DNA from: CAVOOW01 sp963697675 | GTDB taxonomy: Bacteria; Actinomycetota; Actinomycetes; JACCUZ01 | Direction: 5' to 3' | Assembly: GCA_963697675.1 (NCBI GenBank) | Contig: CAVOOW010000006.1 | Span: 1,054,001 to 1,118,000, forward strand | Length of the DNA stretch: 64,000 bases | Shown: piece after piece, positions 54,303 to 64,000 of the stretch | Layout: each line of letters starts with the position of its first letter | How positions within the stretch are numbered: the first letter of the stretch is position 1 | Program-made: the position numbers and the translations under genes | The notes under the pieces: model-generated | What the model was told of the DNA's origin: nothing | Seen by the model: only the letters and a program-made list of their open reading frames with translations | Databases searched by the model: none

Positions 54303-55937
54303 ATGCCCCAAGCAGTCAGCAAATTGCGCGGGAACCCGTGGGCGATCCTGATCACCCTGTCCCTGGGCTTCTTCATGACGTTGCTCGACCTGACGATCGT
54401 CAACATCGCCATCCCGAGCATGATCACTGCCCTGGACGCCTCGCTCGACGAGATCCTCTGGGTGGTCAACTCCTACGTCCTGGTGCTGGCCGTGTTGCTG
54501 ATCACCGCGGGCCGGCTGGGTGACCTGCGCGGCCAACGCAACCTGTTCGTCGGCGGAATTGTGGTCTTCACGCTGGCAAGCCTGGCCTGCGGGCTGGCAC
54601 CCAACCCGACGCTGCTGATCGCATTCCGAGCCGTTCAGGGCGTCGGCGCAGCCATGTTGATGCCGCAGACGATGGCCATCATCATCGCCACGTTCCCCGC
54701 CGATCGACGCGGCACCGCCCTGGGCATCTGGGGGGCCGTCGCCGGCCTGGCGACTGTTGCCGGCCCGACGCTGGGCGGCGTACTGGTGACCTACGCGAGC
54801 TGGCGGTGGATCTTCATCGTCAACGTGCCGATCGGACTGATCGTGCTGGCGATGACTTTCGCCTTCATTCCGGACACCCGGATAGAGCGCGAGCACAAGC
54901 TCGACCTGGTCGGCGTGGCCCTCGCCACCGCCGGCCTGTTCTGTCTGACCTTCGCCCTCATCGAGGGCCAGCGCTACTCGTGGAACGGCGCGATCATGGC
55001 CCTGTTCGTGGCCGCAGCCATCCTGGCGGTTCTGTTCGTACTGCAGCAGCGCAGCCAGCAGGACGCGGAGCCACTCGTGCCGTTCTCGTTGTTCCGCAAC
55101 CGCAACTTCACGGTGATCAACATCGTCGCGGCACTGGTCTCCGTCGCGATCCTCGGCTTCTTCCTGCCGGTCACCATCTACCTGCAGTCCGTGCTGGGCT
55201 ACTCCGCGATCAAGGCGGGCCTGATCCTGGCGCCGATGTCCCTGATCGCCCTGGTCCTCGCACCCATCGCCGGGAGGATGTCCGACAAGATCGGCGGCAA
55301 GTACATCCTGATGACCGGTCTGGCCTTGTACGGCCTCGGCGCGGCCATCCTGGCCGTGCAGTCCAGCCCTGACTCCAGCTGGCAGTCGTTCCTACCGGCG
55401 ATCGCCATCATGGGCCTGGGGATGGGCGGCATCTGGGCTCCCATGGCGACCGAGGCCATGCGCGGCGTGCCGATGATGCTCGCCGGCGCGGCCGCCGGGG
55501 TGAACAACACGCTGCGTCAGGTCGGGTCGGTCGTCGGCAGCGCGGCAGTCGGTGCGCTGCTCCAGAACCAGCTGGCGAGCACGTTGAGGGACGAGGCCAC
55601 CAAACGGTCGGAATTGCTGCCCGCCGACGTGCGGAGCCGGTTCATCGAGGGCTTCGCGGCCAGCGCCAAGGGCGGGATCGAGGTCGGGCCGAGCCATGCG
55701 ACCACCCCGAGCGGAGTCCCGGCCGAGGTGGCAGCAAAGGTCCAGCAGGTCGGGTTCCAGGTCTTCCAGCACGGCTACGTCCGGGCCATGCACCCGACGC
55801 TGATCCTGCCGATCGCGGCAGCGTTCTTCGCGGCCGCCCTGTGCCTGCTGGCCACCCGCCACACGACAGGCCCTCAAGCCGGTGGCCCGACCGCCCCACC
55901 AAGCGCCGAGGGCGCCCCGGCAGCCGCAACCGGCTGA
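54303..55937 (+). CDS. DHA2 family MFS exporter
   Basis: 544 residues from ATG 54303, with GGAG 8 nt upstream. Fourteen helices expected; LDLTIVNIAIPSM in helix 1, GRLGDLRGQRNLF in loop 2-3 and PTLGGVLVTYASWRWIFIVNVPIG are diagnostic of EmrB/QacA-type proton-coupled exporters. A periplasmic insertion of about 60 residues (LRDEATKRSELLPADVRSRF) precedes the last helix. The Pro/Ala-rich tail is probably disordered. No regulator gene is adjacent. Confidence 0.93.
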   Translation: MPQAVSKLRGNPWAILITLSLGFFMTLLDLTIVNIAIPSMITALDASLDEILWVVNSYVLVLAVLLITAGRLGDLRGQRNLFVGGIVVFTLASLACGLAPNPTLLIAFRAVQGVGAAMLMPQTMAIIIATFPADRRGTALGIWGAVAGLATVAGPTLGGVLVTYASWRWIFIVNVPIGLIVLAMTFAFIPDTRIEREHKLDLVGVALATAGLFCLTFALIEGQRYSWNGAIMALFVAAAILAVLFVLQQRSQQDAEPLVPFSLFRNRNFTVINIVAALVSVAILGFFLPVTIYLQSVLGYSAIKAGLILAPMSLIALVLAPIAGRMSDKIGGKYILMTGLALYGLGAAILAVQSSPDSSWQSFLPAIAIMGLGMGGIWAPMATEAMRGVPMMLAGAAAGVNNTLRQVGSVVGSAAVGALLQNQLASTLRDEATKRSELLPADVRSRFIEGFAASAKGGIEVGPSHATTPSGVPAEVAAKVQQVGFQVFQHGYVRAMHPTLILPIAAAFFAAALCLLATRHTTGPQAGGPTAPPSAEGAPAAATG

Positions 55938-56068
55938 CCGTCCTGACCCGGCGGCAACCGGCGCGGGTTGAGCGCGATGGCACCCCTTCACCGGGGGGTG
56001 CCAGCCACCCACAGATCCACGTGTCAGCACGGTCGTATCCAAAACGCATCCTCGGCACTCTGATAGCC

Positions 56069-56632
56069 ATGACGACAGCGACGCTCACCCGACCCGCGCG
56101 GCCCGCCGACGGCCCGCTCAGCGGCACCTGGCTCATCGACTCGAGCCGCGCAATCGTGGCCTTCTCCGGCAAGGCCTCCTTCCTGACGCCGACCATCAAC
56201 GCCCGCTTCCTCGGGGTCGAGGGCTCCGTCGAGGTGGTCGAAACCCGGCGTGGCCTGACGGGTGCTGTCGATGTCTCGGTCGACGTCAAGTCACTGACGA
56301 GCGGCAACCGGGCCTGGGACGACCTGATCGCGTCCTTCGACCCGTTCGACGCGAAACACTTCCCGGTCGCCGTCTACCGCTCTACCGGCGTCTCGTGGGG
56401 CGACGGTCAGGTCACGATCGACGGCGTCCTGAGGCTGCGGGGCGTGACCCAGAGGGTGCCGCTGTCCGCGTCGTACGACGTGGCGCGTGACGGCAGGCGC
56501 ATGCTGGTTCGCGCGGCAGGCTCCATCGACCGCGAGGCTTTCGGCATCTCGTTCGACATGCCGGGCGGGGGCAAGCTGGTGCCGCGCGTCATGCGGCTGG
56601 CGATCGACGTGGACGTCGCACTCGCCGCGTGA
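56069..56632 (+). CDS. YceI family lipocalin-like protein
   Basis: 187 residues from ATG 56069. The fold signatures are GTWLIDSSRAIVAFSGKA, GSVEVVETRRGLTGAVDVSVDVKSLTSGNRAWDD, FPVAVYRST, and VTIDGVLRLRGVTQRVPLSA. No signal peptide is seen, so it is probably cytoplasmic, unlike E. coli YceI. YceI proteins bind long isoprenoid lipids. Its stop is 34 nt before the carbonic anhydrase start, so the two may be co-transcribed. Confidence 0.93.
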   Translation: MTTATLTRPARPADGPLSGTWLIDSSRAIVAFSGKASFLTPTINARFLGVEGSVEVVETRRGLTGAVDVSVDVKSLTSGNRAWDDLIASFDPFDAKHFPVAVYRSTGVSWGDGQVTIDGVLRLRGVTQRVPLSASYDVARDGRRMLVRAAGSIDREAFGISFDMPGGGKLVPRVMRLAIDVDVALAA

Positions 56633-56666
56633 GAACCGCTTTCGCCGGGATGTCTAGGCTGCGCAT

Positions 56667-57176
56667 GTGCCCATCGACGAGATCGACGACGACTTCGACG
56701 ACATCCTGACGGCCAACGAGGCCTACACCGCGGGATTCGAGCACGCCGACCTGGAGGCGCGAGCCGCGAAGGGGCTGGGCGTGCTGACCTGCATGGACTC
56801 GCGCATCGACCCGCTGGCCATGCTCGGCCTCGCGCCCGGCGACGCCAAGATCCTGCGCAACGCCGGAGCCCGGGTCACCGACGACGTGCTGCGGACCCTC
56901 GTGCTCGCGGACCACTTGCTCGGTGTCGACAGGGTGATGGTCGTCGCCCACACGAACTGCCGCATGGCCAGCGGCACCGAGGACGACGTGCACGCCGCGA
57001 TCCGCGCGACCGGCGGACCCGACACCCGCAGCATCTCGTTCCTCACGACCGGCGACCAGGAGGCCGCGCTGCGCGAGGACGTGCAGCGGGTCCGCTCGTG
57101 GCCCTACCTCGACAACATCTCCGTCGGCGGGTTCATCTACGACCTGAGCACCGGCCGCCTCCGCCGCGTCTGCTAG
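56667..57176 (+). CDS. Beta-class carbonic anhydrase-like protein
   Basis: 169 residues from GTG 56667. The zinc site residues are in GVLTCMDSRIDP (Cys, with the Asp-Arg dyad) and VVAHTNCRM (His, Cys). The short form, with ILRNAGARVTDDVLRTL and the C-terminal DNISVGGFIYDLSTGRL, matches the small plant-type beta-CA group common in actinobacteria (such as M. tuberculosis Rv1284). It would interconvert CO2 and bicarbonate. Confidence 0.92.
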   Translation: MPIDEIDDDFDDILTANEAYTAGFEHADLEARAAKGLGVLTCMDSRIDPLAMLGLAPGDAKILRNAGARVTDDVLRTLVLADHLLGVDRVMVVAHTNCRMASGTEDDVHAAIRATGGPDTRSISFLTTGDQEAALREDVQRVRSWPYLDNISVGGFIYDLSTGRLRRVC

Positions 57177-57189
57177 CCCGCCGCGCGCA

Positions 57190-57267
57190 GTTGACCACGT
57201 TTGGTAGGCACAGCGTCGCGCCAGTAGGCGTGCACGCCTGCTGAGGCGACTGTTCACCTGCTGAGGC
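57190..57267. repeat. Palindromic repeat, family A, copy 3 (diverged)
   Basis: GTTGACCACGTTTGG at the left end, GGCGTGCACGCCTGCTGAG in the middle and TGTTCACCTGCTGA at the right match copies at 11670 and 18544 in mixed orientation. It lies between the convergent carbonic anhydrase and the GTPase. Confidence 0.7.
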
Positions 57268-57301
57268 GGGCTCGAACAGCCCCCAGATAGCTCGAGTCCC
57301 G

Positions 57302-57931
57302 TCAGGCGGCCATGCGGGACATGGCCAGCGTGACCAGGGAGATCAGCGCCTGCTTGACCGCGGGCCGGGAGCGCGCGTCCGTGTAGAAGACAGGCGTTTC
57401 GGGACGTACGGCGAGTGCCTCGCGCACGTCGTCGAGCGTGTGCTTGGCAGTTCCTTCGAAACAGTTGACCGCGAGCACGAAGGGGATCTGCCGGGCCTCG
57501 AAGTAGTCGACCGCGTCGAAGCAGGCTTCGAGCCGGTCTGTGTCGACGAGCACGACGGCGCCGATCGCGCCCTTGATCAGGTCGTCCCACATGAAGTGGA
57601 AGCGGTCCTGGCCGGGGGTGCCGAACAGGTACAGCCACAGGTCGCCCGGCAGGGCGATGCGCCCGAAGTCCATGGCGACGGTCGTCGTCGTCTTGCGGTC
57701 GGACACGCCGCCGGCGTCGTCGACACCGACGCTGTGCTCGGTCATCGCCGCCTCGGTCGAGAGCGGTTCGATGTCGGAGATGGCGCCGATGAAAGTCGTC
57801 TTGCCGACGGCGAAGCCGCCCGCGACGACGATCTTCACGGTGATGGGCGCGACGGGTGCCGCGTCTCCCAACGGCGCCTGTGGCGCCTGCTGCGCCTGGG
57901 GCGCCGCGACGTCAGAGCGAGGAAATGCCAT
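57302..57931 (-). CDS. Conservon small GTPase (CvnD-like)
   Basis: 209 residues from ATG 57931. P-loop GGFAVGKTTF, switch region TTVAMDFGRI, DxxG equivalent LFGTPGQDRFHFMW, and base-recognition NCF in VLAVNCFEG. The diverged base motif is typical of Cvn GTPases. The first 30 residues are Gln/Ala/Pro-rich. It is the last gene of the sensor-kinase/roadblock/DUF742/GTPase operon and overlaps the DUF742 gene by 20 nt. In Streptomyces such GTPases associate with the kinase complex at the membrane. Confidence 0.93.
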   Translation of the reverse strand: MAFPRSDVAAPQAQQAPQAPLGDAAPVAPITVKIVVAGGFAVGKTTFIGAISDIEPLSTEAAMTEHSVGVDDAGGVSDRKTTTTVAMDFGRIALPGDLWLYLFGTPGQDRFHFMWDDLIKGAIGAVVLVDTDRLEACFDAVDYFEARQIPFVLAVNCFEGTAKHTLDDVREALAVRPETPVFYTDARSRPAVKQALISLVTLAMSRMAA

Positions 57932-58310
57932 TGAGAACACTCTCCAGGACCTTGAGCTGAGCCGAGGCGGGTGCCTGCGACGTTGGGGTGCCCGCGTGCA
58001 CGAACACCAGACCGTCGTCGGCAAGATCGCCGACGAGGACACGCACCACCCCGAGGGGCAGTCGGAGATGAGCCGAGATTTCTACCACCGAGAGGATCTG
58101 TGACGAGGTGAGTTCGAGGATGCGACGACGCTCGGTCGTATCGTTCGGTCGGCCAGTCGCTGCGACGCCGCGGACCAGCGCCTCGAGCGGCAGGTCTGCC
58201 CGCTCATGGCGGGTACGGCCGCCGGTGAGCGTGTAGGGGCGCACGACGCGTGACTCCTCGACGGACTCCCCTGGGGGTCCGTGGAGGTTCTCATCCACTC
58301 GCTCATACAT
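57912..58310 (-). CDS. DUF742 protein (CvnC-like)
   Basis: 132 residues from ATG 58310. DUF742 features are VVRPYTLTGGRTRHERADLPLEALV, RRILELTSSQILSVVEISAHLRLPLGVVRVLVGDLADDGLV, and the final KVLESVLNGISSL. The middle part looks like a winged helix. Third gene of the conservon, 6 nt downstream of the roadblock gene. Confidence 0.93.
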   Translation of the reverse strand: MYERVDENLHGPPGESVEESRVVRPYTLTGGRTRHERADLPLEALVRGVAATGRPNDTTERRRILELTSSQILSVVEISAHLRLPLGVVRVLVGDLADDGLVFVHAGTPTSQAPASAQLKVLESVLNGISSL

Positions 58311-58316
58311 GGCCGG

Positions 58317-58772
58317 TTACCCCTCCACACCCACAGGACGTGCCACGCCGTCGACCGGAAGGCGCGAACGCATCTCGCTGACGAGCGCGGGCGTCATCGT
58401 GGCTTCCGCGCGGGTGACGAGCAGGGTCATCTCATAGCCGACCAGGCCGACATCGCAGGTCGCTTCGGCGGCGACGGCGAGCACTGACCCGTCGCTGATG
58501 CTGGTGGTGAACAGGAACAGCCGATCCATCTCGACGATCGACTGCCGCACGTCACCGGCCCGCAGCTGACGCGCGGCGCCGCGGGTCAGGCTGGACAGCC
58601 CCGAGACGATGGCGGCGAGCTGATCGCCCTGGGTGCGGTCCAGCTCGGCGGACATCGCCATCAGCAGGCCGTCCGCCGACACGACCAGGGTGTGCTGCAC
58701 CCCGGGGACGCTCTTCACGAAGTTGCCTAGCAGCCAGCTGAAGTTGGCAGCCTCGGTGCTGAGAGAGTTCAC
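58317..58772 (-). CDS. Roadblock/LC7 domain protein (CvnB-like)
   Basis: 151 residues from GTG 58772, with GGAACG upstream. The roadblock fold is NFSWLLGNFVKSVPGVQHTLVVSADGLLMAMSA, then DQLAAIVSGLSSLTRGAARQ and GSVLAVAAEATCDVGLVGYEM. These proteins act as partner or GAP-like subunits for the conservon GTPase. It starts 31 nt after the kinase stop. Confidence 0.94.
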   Translation of the reverse strand: MNSLSTEAANFSWLLGNFVKSVPGVQHTLVVSADGLLMAMSAELDRTQGDQLAAIVSGLSSLTRGAARQLRAGDVRQSIVEMDRLFLFTTSISDGSVLAVAAEATCDVGLVGYEMTLLVTRAEATMTPALVSEMRSRLPVDGVARPVGVEG

Positions 58773-58803
58773 GTCGTTCCAATCATCGGTCGAGAGTCGC
58801 GAG

Positions 58804-61800
58804 TCAGTCGGAGGTGGTGTCGGTCGGGGTGGCAGCCGCGGACGGCGTGCCGGAGGTTGCGCTCTCGCCGCGGTCTGCGTCGTGCGGTTCGGCACTCGAT
58901 GCACTGCGTCCACGCTCGACGCCCGCGCGGAATCCGGAGAGCATGCCTCGCACTTCAACTGCATCGCGGGAGCGCGACGGCACATCTGGTTCGGCCTCGA
59001 CGGGCGCCTCGACCGCGCGGCGCTGGCGGCGGATCAGGCCGGCCTGCGCCTCGGGAGCCGGTGCCGAGCTCTGGTTGAACGCCGGCTCGTAGAGGCTGCG
59101 CAGCTCGGAGAGTGCACTGCTCTGCAGCTCGGCGTTGAGAGCGAGCTGGTCGAGGTCGGACATCGTGGCGCTGACCACTGGCTGCTCCACCTCTTTCGTC
59201 GCGTAGTCGAACAGGGACGGCTCGACCGCCGCGGGCTCGAACACGGGCGGCTCGACCGCAGCCTGCTCGAACGGCGACGCCTCGACAGGAACGGGCGCCG
59301 ACGCAGGTGCTGCGGCCTGTCGCGGTGGGGCGGACGGTGCGGCCGGGGTGAACCCCCGCTCGGGAAGTGGCGCGACGAACTGCGGTGCCGCGACCGGTGG
59401 TGCCACGTCCGGCACGACGGATGCACTTGGGGCGTACGTCGACACGGGTGCCGCAGGTGTCGCTGCGATCGCGTTGGACGGGACGGGGATCGAGGCCTTG
59501 CGCCGGCGGCCCATCGCCTTGCCCGGAAGGATGTCGATCGCGGGTGCGTAGTACTGCGTCGCGACCGGCACCGGCTCGGGCAGGGGCTCGGGGGACGGCG
59601 ACGGGAAAGGCTCGCGTACGGGTGCTTCCGTGATCGGCGCGAACGCGACCTCGAGCTCGGCCGGGCCGTCGACCTCGACCGGCTCGCTCGGGGGTTCCTC
59701 GACCGCAACGGGCTCCGCGGCGCCGCGCTGACGGCGGCCGAACAGGCCGCGGCGTCGAGCCGGCTCCTCGGCGACAGCGTCGACGATCGGCTCGTCGGCA
59801 ACGGGCTCGCGACGCGCGCACCGGCTCGACCGCGACCCGCTCGACCGCGACCGGCTCGACGACAACCAGCTCGACCGCAACCGGCTCGCCGCGACCGGCC
59901 ACGCGAACTGCGGCGGGCCAGTGTCGAACACCGGCGTGAAGAGTTCCTCCGCTGCGGGCGCCTCGATGTCGCTCTCCACAACCGCCTCGGCGGCGGGCAG
60001 GAATTCGGTTTCCTCGGCGACGGGCAGGGAAGCGACAGTCTCTGCCACCGACTCCTCGGGTGCGGCTTGTCGGCGACCCACTGGCGGCGACCGAACAGGC
60101 CACGTCGACGGATCGGTTCCGCGACGGCAGCCTCGTCAGCCGCCAGTTCCGCGGTCGCGACAGCGACCGGCTCGAACGTGTCGGGCACGTAGGACGGCGG
60201 CTCGTACTGCTCCGGCGCGGACGAAACCGGCTCGGATGCGGCCGGCTCGAACGAGACCGGCTGGTAGGCGGCCGGCTCCTCGGCAACTGACGGCTCCTCG
60301 ACAACCAACTGCTCGGCAGCCGATTCCAGGTTCGTGGGCTCGACGGCCTGCTGGTTGCGGCGAGTGCGACCGGACCGGCGCCGGCTGCGCCGTGACGTCG
60401 GCAGGCCGGCTGGCTCCTCCGCTGATGCGTCGCCGTCGGTGCTGACGTCGCTGACCACCTCGGCGTCGTCGAGAACTCTGTCGGCAACCTGCCATTCCGC
60501 TCGCGGGGTCTGCTCCTCGAGGTCCTGGTGCACCGCGATGTCGTCAACGACAGCCGCGGCCCCGGCCACCGCCACGTCAAGCGGCGCTTCGTCGGTGGGC
60601 TCGGTCGCGTCAGCCGGCTCGGCTGACTTGTCGCGGCGGCGCGGGAAGAACGAGCCACGTCGACGTGCGCTCGCGACGATCTCGGGCGCCACCTCGTCGG
60701 CCAATTCAATGTCGGCCAGCTCAGCGTCGGCCAATTCAGCGTCTGCCACGACGGCGTCCGGCCCCTCAGCGTCGGGCAGGGCGAACTCCGGCAGCTCGGT
60801 CGCGGGCACGACCGGGAAAGCGTCAACTGGGACAACGTCTGCGACGACCTCGTCGACGGGAGCGTCAGCCTCGGCGGCATCGTCATCCGCTGCCACCACG
60901 GCCGGGCCGTCAGGCTCATCGGACCGCGACCGGCGCGGGAGCAGCCGGCGCCGGCTGGTGTCCGTGGAAGCCGGTGAGGCAAAGTGCACATCTGCCGCAG
61001 CGTCAGCGACCAGTGCGGCGACATCGACCTGGGGCAGCCGGGACAGCGCGACCTCGGAGGGGTTGAACAGGGCTACCGCGGCCAGCGGGGCCTCGGCCGC
61101 GGCGGCATCGGCCAGTGGGGCGGCAGCGGAAGCGAACTGCGGGACCGACCCGACGAGCACGTCCTCGCGGATCGGTTCGTCGAGCAGGGACTCCGGCACG
61201 ACGGAGTCGGTGGTTTCGAATGTCTCAACGGGTTGGTCCGAGGTGACGGGCTCGTCCACCTGCAGACCTTCGAAGATGTCCAGTGGCAAACCGATGGTCA
61301 CGACCGTGCCCGACGTGCGGCCCTTGCGCAGGGTGGCAGTGGCGCCGAGGCGAGCGGCAATCCGACCGACGACGAACAGGCCGAGGCGTTGCGAGACGGC
61401 GATCTCCGCCAGCGGTGGGTTTGCGATGCTCTCGTTGGCTTGCGCGATCTCCTCGTCGTTCATGCCCAGGCCGTAGTCGGTGATCGTGACGTCAACGCCG
61501 TGGCCGGTCATCGCCGAGGCGACGACCACGCGAGTGTCGGGGTTGGAGAAGACAGTGGCGTTCTCGAGCACCTCGGCGAGCAGATGCGCGACAGACAGAG
61601 CGTGGCGGCCGGAGACGTCCGGGTCGTCGGCCACGGAGGAGTCAATGCGTTCGTACGCCTCGATCTCACCGACGGCGGCGCGGATGACGTCGGACAGCGG
61701 CATCGATTCACGGAGGCGTCGGGTGGAGTCGATGCCGGCGAGCACGAGCAGGCTCTCCGCGTTGCGTCGCATCCGGGTCGCCAGGTGGTCGAGCCGGAAG

Positions 61801-63140
61801 AGGTTCTTCAGCAGATCCGGGTTTTCCTCCCGGGACTCCATCTTGTCGAGCTGCGCAAGCTGGCGACCGAGCAGCACCTGGTTGCGCCGGGCCACGTTGA
61901 CGAACATCTCGGCGATGCTGGCGCGCAGCGCCGCCTGCTCCTTCGCGACCCGCAGCGTGACCTCGTTGACCGTGTTGAACGCCGCGGCGAGGCGGCCGAT
62001 CTCGTCGTTCCCCTCAACCGGGATCGGATCGACGATGACGCCAGGACCCTCTCCCGGTGTCTGCATCCGCTCGACCATGTGCGGGAGCTCCTCGCCGATC
62101 TCGGCCGCCGCGAGAGTGAGTCGACGAAGAGGGCGCGTGATGCGCTGAGCGAGGACGAAGGCGAGCAGGATCGCCAGAACGAGACCGAAGAAGGCACCGG
62201 CACCGAAGATGCCGGCCTTGAGCCGCTCTGAGTTCTCGATGTTCGTGGCGACGCGGGCGATGTCCGAGACAAGCTTTTTCTCGGTCGCGACCATCGACAC
62301 GATGCGCGGGTTTGCGGCCTTCTGCCAGGCGACGGACGCTTCGAAGTCGGGAGCGCGCCCCTTGAGGAAGGCGCTGAGGTGTCCTCGCGACTTGGTCAGC
62401 GCGACGTTGTCGGCTGCCTGGAGCTCGCCGTCCAGGGACACGTACAGCTGGATCGGTGCCGAGCGCTGGAAGTCTTGGAGGGACTGGCCCTGCTGCGCGA
62501 TGAGGGCGCTCACCTGCCCGAACTCGGCCTCGGTGATCGTTCCGTCGAGGTAGGCGAGCTCGATCAGGTCGCGCTCATGTGAGGCGGACTCGATGGTGGT
62601 CGACAGGGCCACCAGGGCCTGCAACCGCTGGGCCAGCTCGGGCGATGCCGACGCGGCGATGGCGCCGGGCAGCTGAAGGTCGTTGGAGATGATCCTGCCG
62701 TACGCGGCGTCCGTCTCGGGCGCCGGCAACGTTCCGGCGTCGATCGAATTGCGGACGCTGGCGAGCTCGTTGTGTGCCTTGGTCGCGCGGGCGGCCGCGG
62801 CCTGGATGCTCTCGGACATGGTGCTGAGAGGAGAGGCGGCGATCTTCTGGTTGAGGATCCGCAGCTGGGAGTTCGTGTACAACCGCTGTCCCTGGTTGGC
62901 ACCTGGCCCGCCGGCGGTCACACCCTGCAGGTAGTCGAGCGTGATGGTGCGCTCGAGCTGAAGGCTGTGGACCACGCGGTTGAGCTGGAGAGCGACATCG
63001 GTCACGGCCTGGATCTGGCCCGCCTGGCGGGCGGCCTGCACCTGCCCGCCGACCAGCCATCCCGAAGCCACAATGAGCAGCACGGTCGGGATCGCAAGGA
63101 CGGCGAACAGCTTGCCGCGTACTCCTGCGTCACGGAGCAT
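58804..63140 (-). CDS. Nitrate/nitrite-sensing-type histidine kinase with long repetitive tail (CvnA-like; frameshifts near 60075 and 59880)
   Basis: ATG 63140 has AGAAGG 8 nt upstream. Helix 1 is at residues 9-30, a NIT-type helical sensor spans about 45-300, helix 2 is at 309-331, then HAMP. The phosphoacceptor is in LFRLDHLATRMRRNAESL (His 452). The ATPase has LLAEVLENATVFS, ITDYGLGM and GLFVVGRIAARLG. From about residue 620 an 820-residue Ala/Pro/Glu/Val-rich tail follows, with a recurring basic motif such as RRRGLFGRRQ, ARRRGSFFPRRR and SRRRLLPRRS. The frame changes near 60075, and a compensating pair lies near 59830-59900. Top of the conservon operon. Confidence 0.9.
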
Positions 63141-63346
63141 TGGATGCCTTCTCGATGATCGAACGGATAGTGAGGTCGTCGGACACGCCGGTGAGAGACC
63201 GATAGTCACCCCATCGGCGCAGCGTGGATCATCCTTGAGCGCGCGCATCCAGCCGCGATCCCGCTCGGAGCCCACCCCAGGGCCTGCCGAGCACGTGGCG
63301 GCGGCGCGGCGGGGAGCGGCGGGCCACGAAAATTAGGGTGGTGGGC

Positions 63347-64000
63347 GTGAAGGCAATCGTGATCAGCGAACCCGGCGGGCCTGACGTCTTGCAGTGGCAG
63401 GACGTCGGCGATCTCACTCCGGGGCCGGGCGAGGTGCTGATCGACGTCGCGGCGTCGGCCGTCAACCGAGCCGACGTCATGCAGCGACAGGGGCTACTAT
63501 CCGCCACCTGCGGGCGCGTCGCCGTACCCCGGCCTCGAATGCTCCGGGCGCGTCGCCGCGGTGGCGTCGGACGTCGACGCGGGTTTCGCCGTCGGCGACG
63601 AGGTGTGTGCCCTGCTGTCCGGCGGCGGCTATGCCGAGCAGGTCACGGTGCCCGCGGGCCAGGTGTTGCCGGTGCCGGCGGGAGTCGATCTCGTCGATGC
63701 CGCCGGGCTGCCCGAGGTCGTGTGCACGGTCTGGTCGAACGTCTTCATGGCCGCCGGGCTGCGACCGGGCGAGACACTGCTCGTGCACGGCGGCTCGTCG
63801 GGCATCGGCACGATGGCCATCCAGCTCGCCAAGCACGTCGGAGCCCGGGTCGCGGTGACCGCGGGTTCCGCAGAGAAGCTCGAGCGCTGTCGTGAGCTCG
63901 GCGCCGAGATCCTGGTGAACTATCGCGACGACGACTTCGTGGCGGCCGTGCGCGAGGCAACCGACGGGCACGGCGCAGACGTCGTGCTCGACAACATGGG
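63347..64000 (+). CDS. Zinc-free quinone oxidoreductase (MDR family), 3' end cut, frameshifted near 63491
   Basis: From GTG 63347 (VKAIVISEPGGPDVLQW) the N-terminal GroES-like domain reads to MQRQG; then one extra G in CAGGGGCTAC shifts the frame to YYPPPAGASPYPGLECSGRV. The second part has VDLVDAAGLPEVVCTVWSN, the cofactor loop LLVHGGSSGIGTMAIQLAK and VAVTAGSAEKLERCRELGA. It matches NADPH:quinone reductase / PIG3-type enzymes. The gene runs off the right edge after DVVLDNMG. It is divergent from the conservon. Confidence 0.88.

Noticed and set aside
58633..60192. 519-codon plus-strand frame
   Set aside because: Mirror of the kinase tail; no ribosome site and a repetitive Arg/Leu composition.

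Overview
The window is a 64 kb piece of a high-GC actinobacterial chromosome. The signs are GC-rich codon use, frequent GTG and TTG starts, GTGA/ATGA stop-start overlaps, a GTP-type PEP carboxykinase, a moxR-DUF58-TgpA cluster and a conservon (sensor kinase, roadblock, DUF742, small GTPase). Genus cannot be fixed from the sequence alone. There is no prophage, insertion sequence, integrase or CRISPR array; this is chromosomal backbone with a few accessory islands. Left part (1-11.6 kb): a cut zinc-type dehydrogenase, a CDP-alcohol phosphatidyltransferase followed by an LTA-synthase-like membrane sulfatase, a small secreted protein, a damaged methyltransferase/FN3 locus, a DUF6325-SHOCT pair, tRNA-Arg(ACG), pckG, a lone molybdenum hydroxylase large subunit and tRNA-Ser(GCT).

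Middle part (11.7-33 kb): an acyl-CoA ligase divergent from a GAF-PAS-GGDEF-EAL protein, an aldehyde dehydrogenase, a flavohemoglobin, a secreted protein of unknown function, moxR-DUF58-tgpA, a Nei-type glycosylase, a winged-helix regulator with a membrane partner, then a run of translationally coupled genes for copper handling and disulfide formation (ycnI, copC, copD/ctaG, DsbA-like DUF929, VKOR).

Right part (33-64 kb): a MmcQ/TetR/cupin group, an esterase, a TetR-controlled DHA2 exporter, four pseudaminic-acid genes (pseH, pseI, pseG opposite pseC), a DUF2510/ABC-2 chimera, an adenylate cyclase next to a cyclic-nucleotide-binding protein, tRNA-Ser(TGA), a secreted peptidoglycan-binding protein, a long FAD/NAD(P)-TPR reading frame, a broken amidase, a TPP-riboswitch-controlled thiamine ECF transporter (ykoE/D/C), a second DHA2 exporter, YceI, a beta-carbonic anhydrase, the conservon, and a cut quinone oxidoreductase.

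Two window-wide properties matter to any user. First, at least a dozen otherwise conserved genes contain one-base frameshifts, many in short G or C runs and some in compensating pairs. This looks like residual homopolymer error in the assembly rather than mass pseudogenization, so affected genes are annotated as genes with a note. The methyltransferase/FN3 locus, the amidase and the DUF2510/ABC-2 gene show larger damage. Second, the convergent intergenic gaps carry at least six families of long palindromes, several of which run into the 3' ends of genes and supply their last codons or stop codon.
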